Assembly (NCBI GenBank): GCA_964640655.1
Contig: CAZXFT010000009.1
Coordinates: 55,067 to 119,066 of the forward strand
Reading direction: 5' to 3'
From: BJGO01 sp964640655
Lineage (GTDB): Bacteria > Bacteroidota > Bacteroidia > Chitinophagales > UBA10324
DNA length: 64,000 nucleotides
A program made the position numbers and the translations under genes. The notes below the pieces were generated by a model. It saw nothing but the letters and a program-made list of their open reading frames with translations, was not told the origin of the DNA and searched no databases. Positions within the stretch are counted from its first letter, which is position 1, and every line of letters starts with the position of its first letter. Shown here piece by piece: positions 60,348 through 64,000 of the stretch.

Positions 60348-60390
60348 CCACGCTCAAATCAACGCAGAGATTAATATTGCGGGGGATGAT
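60348..60390 (+). repeat. 43-bp direct repeat, copy 1 (relic of a gene 5' end)
   Basis: Identical in 41 of 43 positions to 61179-61221, which spans the leader and the ATG ATG start of the downstream secreted-protein gene. Here the same ATG is followed at once by ATT and TAG, so the copy is dead. The mismatches are two (TATT versus CATG in the middle). Confidence 0.85.
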
Positions 60391-60402
60391 TTAGAAGTAG
60401 CC

Positions 60403-60735
60403 AATTATGGATTGGGAAATATGAATTACGGGCCGATAGAAGTCAAGGAACTATAGAGGGGAAGGTGATTATGGATTGACCGAGGAGCATTAAGGATTGG
60501 GAGATATGGATTATGAGCCGAGAGATGGTATCAATCTATAGAGGGGAAAGCGATTATGGATTGGGAGATATGGATTATGAGCCGAGAGATGGTATCAATC
60601 TATAGAGGGGAAAGCGATTATGGATTGGGAGATATGGATTACGGGCCGGGAGATGGCATTAATCTATAGCGGGGAAGGCGATTATGGATTGAGAGATATG
60701 GATTACGTGCCGGGAGATAGGGGGATGAAAGAGGA
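60403..60735. repeat. Tandem repeat, 64-bp unit, about five copies
   Basis: Unit starts at about 60403, 60488, 60552, 60616 and 60680; the last four are spaced exactly 64 bp. Between the first and second complete copies is an extra partial unit at 60467-60487, itself 64 bp from the first. The unit runs GATTATGGATTGGGAGATAT ... ATCAATCTATAGAGGGGAAA-GC with an inner echo of GATATGGATTATG. Copies 60488-60615 are almost identical, the outer copies have drifted. The period is not a multiple of three and every copy has stops, so it is not coding. Confidence 0.9.
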
Positions 60736-60899
60736 TAAATGACTAAATTTTAGCATAAAAGAGGGTTTTATGATATTTTATGTAAAATACGGGTTGTGAA
60801 ACAATGAAACTTGTAATGAGTGTATCATTTTTATTGGTTGGTGAGGACAGCAAGAGATAGAGAAAATATGGCTTTATGGGAGATGCTAATTCCTCTGCT

Positions 60900-60916
60900 G
60901 CAATGTTAAACATTGC
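60900..60916. repeat. Near-perfect palindrome in the repeat-rich interval
   Basis: GCAATGTT-A-AACATTGC: two 8-bp arms around one base. The half-site GCAATGTT occurs again at 61167-61174, shortly before the downstream copy of the 43-bp repeat. Could be a protein-binding site; no known family assigned. Confidence 0.45.
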
Positions 60917-61178
60917 GTTGACGAGGGAAAAGTAAAACTACATTCATAACAATCCTGTTTAGTGTGAAGCTCAGCTAAGTATGATTTCTGGGGCAATTGA
61001 GCACGGGTTCGCTTCATATTATTTAACAAACAAGCCATTTACATTTTGAAGTAGTGTATTTTAGGGATAGTGGGGATTGGGTAGAGATTTAGCAAATTGA
61101 GTTAGATTTACAATAGGGACATTCGACAAAGTATGTATCGGACAATAGCATCATTACTTATGCACCGCAATGTTATTG

Positions 61179-61221
61179 CCACGCTCAAATCAACGCAGAG
61201 ATTAACATGGCGGGGGATGAT
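61179..61221 (+). repeat. 43-bp direct repeat, copy 2 (leader and start of the secreted-protein gene)
   Basis: Second copy of the repeat at 60348-60390, 831 bp apart and in the same direction. It ends in GGGGG-ATG-ATG-A, the start region of the gene at 61217. Confidence 0.85.
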
Positions 61222-62746
61222 GAGAATATTATTTTGTTTACTCATAACATTAGCACAAAATGTAAATGCACAGTATCCAAATGATTTAAAAGGAGATTAT
61301 GTTTGGGTAATTGGTTATGCAAGTTCACCGGATCAAAATTTTGGTAATTCAATAATTAAATTCACATCGAATAATGTTGATACTTTTTATCGCGACGGAA
61401 ATGTTGATTTTTACTTGGCAGCATCCTCAGTTTGCGATACTGGTGGGAATTTACTTTTTTTCAGTAATGGTTTTTGTGCTTATGATTCTGCTTTTGATAA
61501 AATTGAAGGTACAGATAGCATGATGTGCTGCAATGTTGTATTTCAGGGAAACTATAATTCAGGTGCTACTATTTTAGAAGGTGTAAATATTGTTAAAGCA
61601 CCTGATAAAAATGATAAGTACTTAATCATTAGTAAACCTAAAGAGCAAGGCTTACCACTATCCTTATCATTAAGAGTAACCACAGTGCAACAGATTGCAG
61701 ATACTTTAGTGGGTATTGAAAAAGACTTTATTGTTCATAGTGATTCATTAAGTGGAATAGGAAATATTGAACTATGCCGCCATGCCAATGGTCGCGACTG
61801 GTGGCTGGTGCAGCGGCATTACCGGTTAAATAAGTATTGGATATACTTAATAGATCAGAATGGTGTCAATCTTAAAGATTCAGTTCAGTTCAGTACTTAT
61901 ATACCTGAATATTTTTCTCAGGCAATATTTTCATCTGATGGCGGCAAATTTGTAATAGCAGGAATGTATAATGCCATTGGAGTTGACAGTGTATTCATTG
62001 CCATGTTTGATTTTGACAGATGCGCTGGCATGTTAGGCAACCCTCAATATTATTCATGGAAAGAGGATTATGTGGTAAGCACCGGATGTGCATTTAGTGC
62101 TAATTCTAAATATTTGTATGTAAGCAGCACCGATTCAATCCACCAGTTTAACATCAGCGAACCTGATTGGAAAAACACAAAATCATTAGTAGCAACCTGG
62201 GATGGTTTTGAAGATACGGTGACTGGCAGCCCTTGGGCAACAACATTTGCTCAAATGCAATTAGCACCTGATAATAAAATATATATCGTTGATGGTAATA
62301 CAACATATCTTACGACTATCGACAACCCAGATAACCCAGGGGTGGCCTGCTATGTAATCCAACACAGCTTTAGGTTACCGGCAAAAAACGCACGCACCAT
62401 GCCTAACTTCCCCAACTACCGCCTTGGCCCTATAGATGGAAGCTCCTGCGATACTTTGGGTATAGATAACATTGTAAACATTAACGATAAACTGGACAGC
62501 AACACCGAGCCTGTAAGGCTGTTTCCTAACCCCGCTACGGATTACATCACGCTGTTTGTGCCGCGCCTTACCAAAGCCTGGGAGTTAGCACTCTATGATA
62601 TTACCGGTAAAGAAGTTTTCAAAAACCAATCGAGAGGTGCATTCCGCAGCTACAACATTAATCACCTTGCCCCCGGTATGTACTTGTGGAAATTGGTGTA
62701 TGAGGATGGCAAGGTGGAGAATGGAAAACTCATCATACAAAAATAA
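61217..62746 (+). CDS. Secreted propeller-like protein with T9SS type A sorting domain
   Basis: A 509-residue exported protein. Signal peptide MMRILFCLLITLAQNVNAQ, then a propeller-like part of about 410 residues with QYPNDLKGDYVWVIGY, GNLLFFSNGFCAYD, LCRHANGRDWWLVQRHYRLNKY, FSSDGGKFVIAG, FSANSKYLYVSS and MQLAPDNKIYIVDG, which matches the 14.3-kb and 16.7-kb proteins in order. The end (about 430-509) is a type A sorting domain: VRLFPNPATDYITLFV ... LAPGMYLWKLVYEDGKVENGKLIIQK. ATG 61217 or 61220 chosen, within the 43-bp repeat; the upstream frame from 61133 adds Arg-rich residues incompatible with a signal peptide. Probably co-transcribed with the remnant and the paralogue downstream. Confidence 0.83.
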   Translation: MMRILFCLLITLAQNVNAQYPNDLKGDYVWVIGYASSPDQNFGNSIIKFTSNNVDTFYRDGNVDFYLAASSVCDTGGNLLFFSNGFCAYDSAFDKIEGTDSMMCCNVVFQGNYNSGATILEGVNIVKAPDKNDKYLIISKPKEQGLPLSLSLRVTTVQQIADTLVGIEKDFIVHSDSLSGIGNIELCRHANGRDWWLVQRHYRLNKYWIYLIDQNGVNLKDSVQFSTYIPEYFSQAIFSSDGGKFVIAGMYNAIGVDSVFIAMFDFDRCAGMLGNPQYYSWKEDYVVSTGCAFSANSKYLYVSSTDSIHQFNISEPDWKNTKSLVATWDGFEDTVTGSPWATTFAQMQLAPDNKIYIVDGNTTYLTTIDNPDNPGVACYVIQHSFRLPAKNARTMPNFPNYRLGPIDGSSCDTLGIDNIVNINDKLDSNTEPVRLFPNPATDYITLFVPRLTKAWELALYDITGKEVFKNQSRGAFRSYNINHLAPGMYLWKLVYEDGKVENGKLIIQK

Positions 62747-63182
62747 CATCGTGCAAATCCTTCAATCATATAAATCGGTGGTTCAGACTATTGCCATGCA
62801 GTGCCCCAATTCAGGTGGAGCATCGGTTTATACAGCACGTGCATTGTATGCTGTGGTTAATGATACCTTAGACTTTATGGATCATGTACTTTGTGAGAAC
62901 GACGATTGGAATTTTAGGAAAGAAGACCAAACTAAATATAGTATAATAGCATCAATTTCACTCTATCCCAATCCAGGCTCAAACAATTTTAATTTGAGTG
63001 GATTGGAATGCGGTGTTAATAATACCATTCAGATATCTGACAGTTACGGAAAAGAGATAAAACAAATAATTACAAAAGAGAACACTATCATCATCAATAC
63101 TTCTGATATGCCTGTGGGTATCTACTTTGTAAAAGTATTTAATAGTGACGTGCATAATTTAAAATTTGTTGTAATCAGATAG
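62721..63182 (+). pseudogene. Orphan C-terminal piece of a T9SS secreted protein
   Basis: The frame (ATG 62721 overlaps the previous stop, in another frame) has no signal peptide. From about 62757 it reads SVVQTIAMQCPNSGGASVY ... RALYAVVNDTLDF and a Cys pair, a segment type I know from just ahead of sorting domains in repeat-rich Bacteroidota surface proteins, then a type A sorting domain (ISLYPNPGSNNFNLSG ... GIYFVKVFNSDVHNLKFVVIR). The bulk of the protein expected before it is missing. It is therefore a remnant of a larger gene or a sorting cassette left by recombination. It lies 10 bp after one type A gene and 3 bp before the next paralogue. If translated, it would not be exported. Confidence 0.6.
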
Positions 63183-63185
63183 GTT

Positions 63186-64000
63186 ATGCAAAGGGTAATA
63201 TTTATTTTAATACTTCTTCCTATGCTTGGTTTTGCTCAGTATCCGAATGACATTAAATCGGATTTTAATTGGCTCTTTGGATATGGTAGTCAACCAATAA
63301 GACCATCGGGTGGCAGTTTATTAAATTATAACGGTATAGCTTTCGATACGTCTTGGTTTAACCATAATCAAATATGGCTTCGCGAAACCAACACCAGCCA
63401 GAGCGACAAAGACGGCAACCTGATATATTATTTTGATGGGTATCATGTAGTTGGCGCCAATCATCAATTACTACCCAATGGGGATAGTCTTAATTGTTGT
63501 GAAGATGATTTTTTAAATACATACCCCCAAGGGCAAATTGCCATACAAGGTGCTATTTCTATACCATTTATTAATATAGATAATGAATTGCTGTCTAAAT
63601 ACTATTTGTTTCATAGGCCATTTAATTTTCAGAATGGCAATCCTGTTCATTATGAATCCAGATATTCAATTGTTAATAAATCTAATGAAAGTTATCAGGT
63701 TTCCCAAAAAGATGTGCCTTTCTTTTCAGATACATTATCATATGGCAATATAACTGCGGTGAGGCACGCTAATGGAAGAGATTGGTGGGTTATTCAAAAA
63801 AAACGCAATAAAAACAAATATTTTGTTTTTTTGGTAAGCCCCGACACGGTTAAACTGGTGCACAGCTTAACTAAAGGATATTTTAATAAATTAATATTCG
63901 GTCAATATAACTTTACACCGGATGGTACTAAATATATACAAGCAGGATTAGATGATTATATTAATGAATATAAGATGCATATACAAATATTTGATTTTGA
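63186..64000 (+). CDS. Secreted propeller-like paralogue, cut off by the window end
   Basis: Open from ATG 63186 to the right edge (271 residues visible; no stop). Signal peptide MQRVIFILILLPMLGFAQ, then QYPNDIKSDFNWLFGYGSQP, GNLIYYFDGYHVVGAN, AVRHANGRDWWVIQKKRNKN and YNFTPDGTKYIQAGLDDY. These are the same blocks, in the same order, as in the 61.2-kb protein (QYPNDLKGDYVW..., HANGRDWW). The C-terminal end is unknown, so whether it carries a sorting domain cannot be said. The 63182 stop of the remnant is 3 bp upstream, and no promoter box is seen, so co-transcription with the 61.2-kb gene is likely. Confidence 0.8.
   Translation, partial: MQRVIFILILLPMLGFAQYPNDIKSDFNWLFGYGSQPIRPSGGSLLNYNGIAFDTSWFNHNQIWLRETNTSQSDKDGNLIYYFDGYHVVGANHQLLPNGDSLNCCEDDFLNTYPQGQIAIQGAISIPFINIDNELLSKYYLFHRPFNFQNGNPVHYESRYSIVNKSNESYQVSQKDVPFFSDTLSYGNITAVRHANGRDWWVIQKKRNKNKYFVFLVSPDTVKLVHSLTKGYFNKLIFGQYNFTPDGTKYIQAGLDDYINEYKMHIQIFDF

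Larger units (their letters stand above)
60133..61216. other. Gene-free, repeat-rich interval of about 1.1 kb
   Basis: No plausible gene longer than 20-odd residues was found on either strand. It holds the possible promoter of the APC permease at its left end (60158-60164), three imperfect units near 60281-60332 with CTCTGTATGC / ACTGTGTGC / CTCTGTGTGC, a 43-bp copy of the 5' end of the next gene (60348-60390), a 64-bp tandem repeat (60403-60735), an A/T-rich stretch, and a near-perfect palindrome (60900-60916). No transposase, target-site duplication or integrase recognisable. It resembles the debris of duplicated secreted-protein genes. Confidence 0.6.

Noticed and set aside
60403..60735. 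Possible CRISPR array
   Set aside because: The units are contiguous 64-bp repeats without unique spacers, and no cas gene is nearby.
60133..61216. Insertion sequence or other mobile element
   Set aside because: No transposase remnant, no terminal inverted repeats flanking the interval and no target-site duplication could be found; gene duplication explains the direct repeat better.
61133..61216. N-terminal extension of the secreted T9SS protein
   Set aside because: The extra 28 residues are Arg-rich and come before a perfect signal peptide; the ATG pair at 61217/61220 is the likelier start.
62595..62720. Upstream part of the frame that carries the orphan sorting domain
   Set aside because: It lies in an alternative frame inside the preceding secreted-protein gene and encodes nothing family-like; the recognisable part begins near 62757.

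Overview
The window is a gene-dense stretch of a Bacteroidota chromosome (by feel about 38-40% G+C; not calculated). The assignment rests on several independent signs. Secreted proteins end in type IX secretion (T9SS) sorting domains of type A (pattern YPNP...G.Y..K) and type B (the CHU_C / gliding-motility type, PNAFSPNGDG). Many starts lack a Shine-Dalgarno sequence, and the Bacteroidota -7 promoter box TAnnTTTG precedes at least a dozen of them. Lineage-typical genes include a PUR/DUF3276 protein, a long NusB, a DUF4294 protein, a bifunctional phosphoglucose/phosphomannose isomerase and an ExbB-ExbD-ExbD-TonB-PstS-like-TPR cluster. The exact family or genus cannot be told from the sequence alone.

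Layout. 1-6.6 kb: end of pyrF, then hldD and prmC on the minus strand, then an overlapping plus-strand run ribD - EamA-like permease - YigZ - GT9 heptosyltransferase-like protein, and a DUF4294 protein. 6.7-8.1 kb: small lipoproteins, one with a Gly-Lys-Ile-Asp repeat tail. 8.1-14.1 kb: tilS, a lipB - serine hydrolase - unknown operon, Pgi/Pmi, yraN and an orphan cyanophycinase. 14.3-17.9 kb: two secreted propeller-like paralogues. 17.9-24.7 kb: DinB-like protein, metallophosphoesterase, transaldolase, the SRP RNA gene, M13 and S8 peptidases. 24.8-33.9 kb: FTCD, a lipoprotein, ruvX, def, an LtaS-like sulfatase, an ECF sigma factor with a membrane partner, and a GT4. 33.9-41.4 kb: PUR protein, ABC exporter, leucine dehydrogenase - nusB - rplS, an arginase-family enzyme joined without gap to a radical SAM protein. 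41.4-52.7 kb: a secreted alpha-amylase, gcvP, a J-domain membrane protein, a LiaF-like protein, an acyl-CoA carboxylase beta subunit, a GT4 and a GNAT. 52.7-58.3 kb: the energy-transduction operon. 58.4-60.1 kb: an APC permease. 60.1-64.0 kb: a disturbed region with a 64-bp tandem repeat, a duplicated 5' gene end, a secreted T9SS protein, an orphan sorting-domain remnant, and the start of a further paralogue that runs off the window.

Most of the window is housekeeping and cell-envelope genes with overlapping or nearly touching ends and clear intrinsic terminators. No transposase, integrase, phage gene, CRISPR array, tRNA or rRNA was seen. The least explained material is the family of secreted propeller-like proteins sharing an H-x-N-G-x-D-x-W signature (four members here, with different C-terminal endings) and the repeat-rich DNA in front of the second pair. 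These look like a locus under duplication and turnover. The other item of functional interest is the arginase-family/radical SAM pair. I did not find a clearly new multi-gene system such as a defence island.
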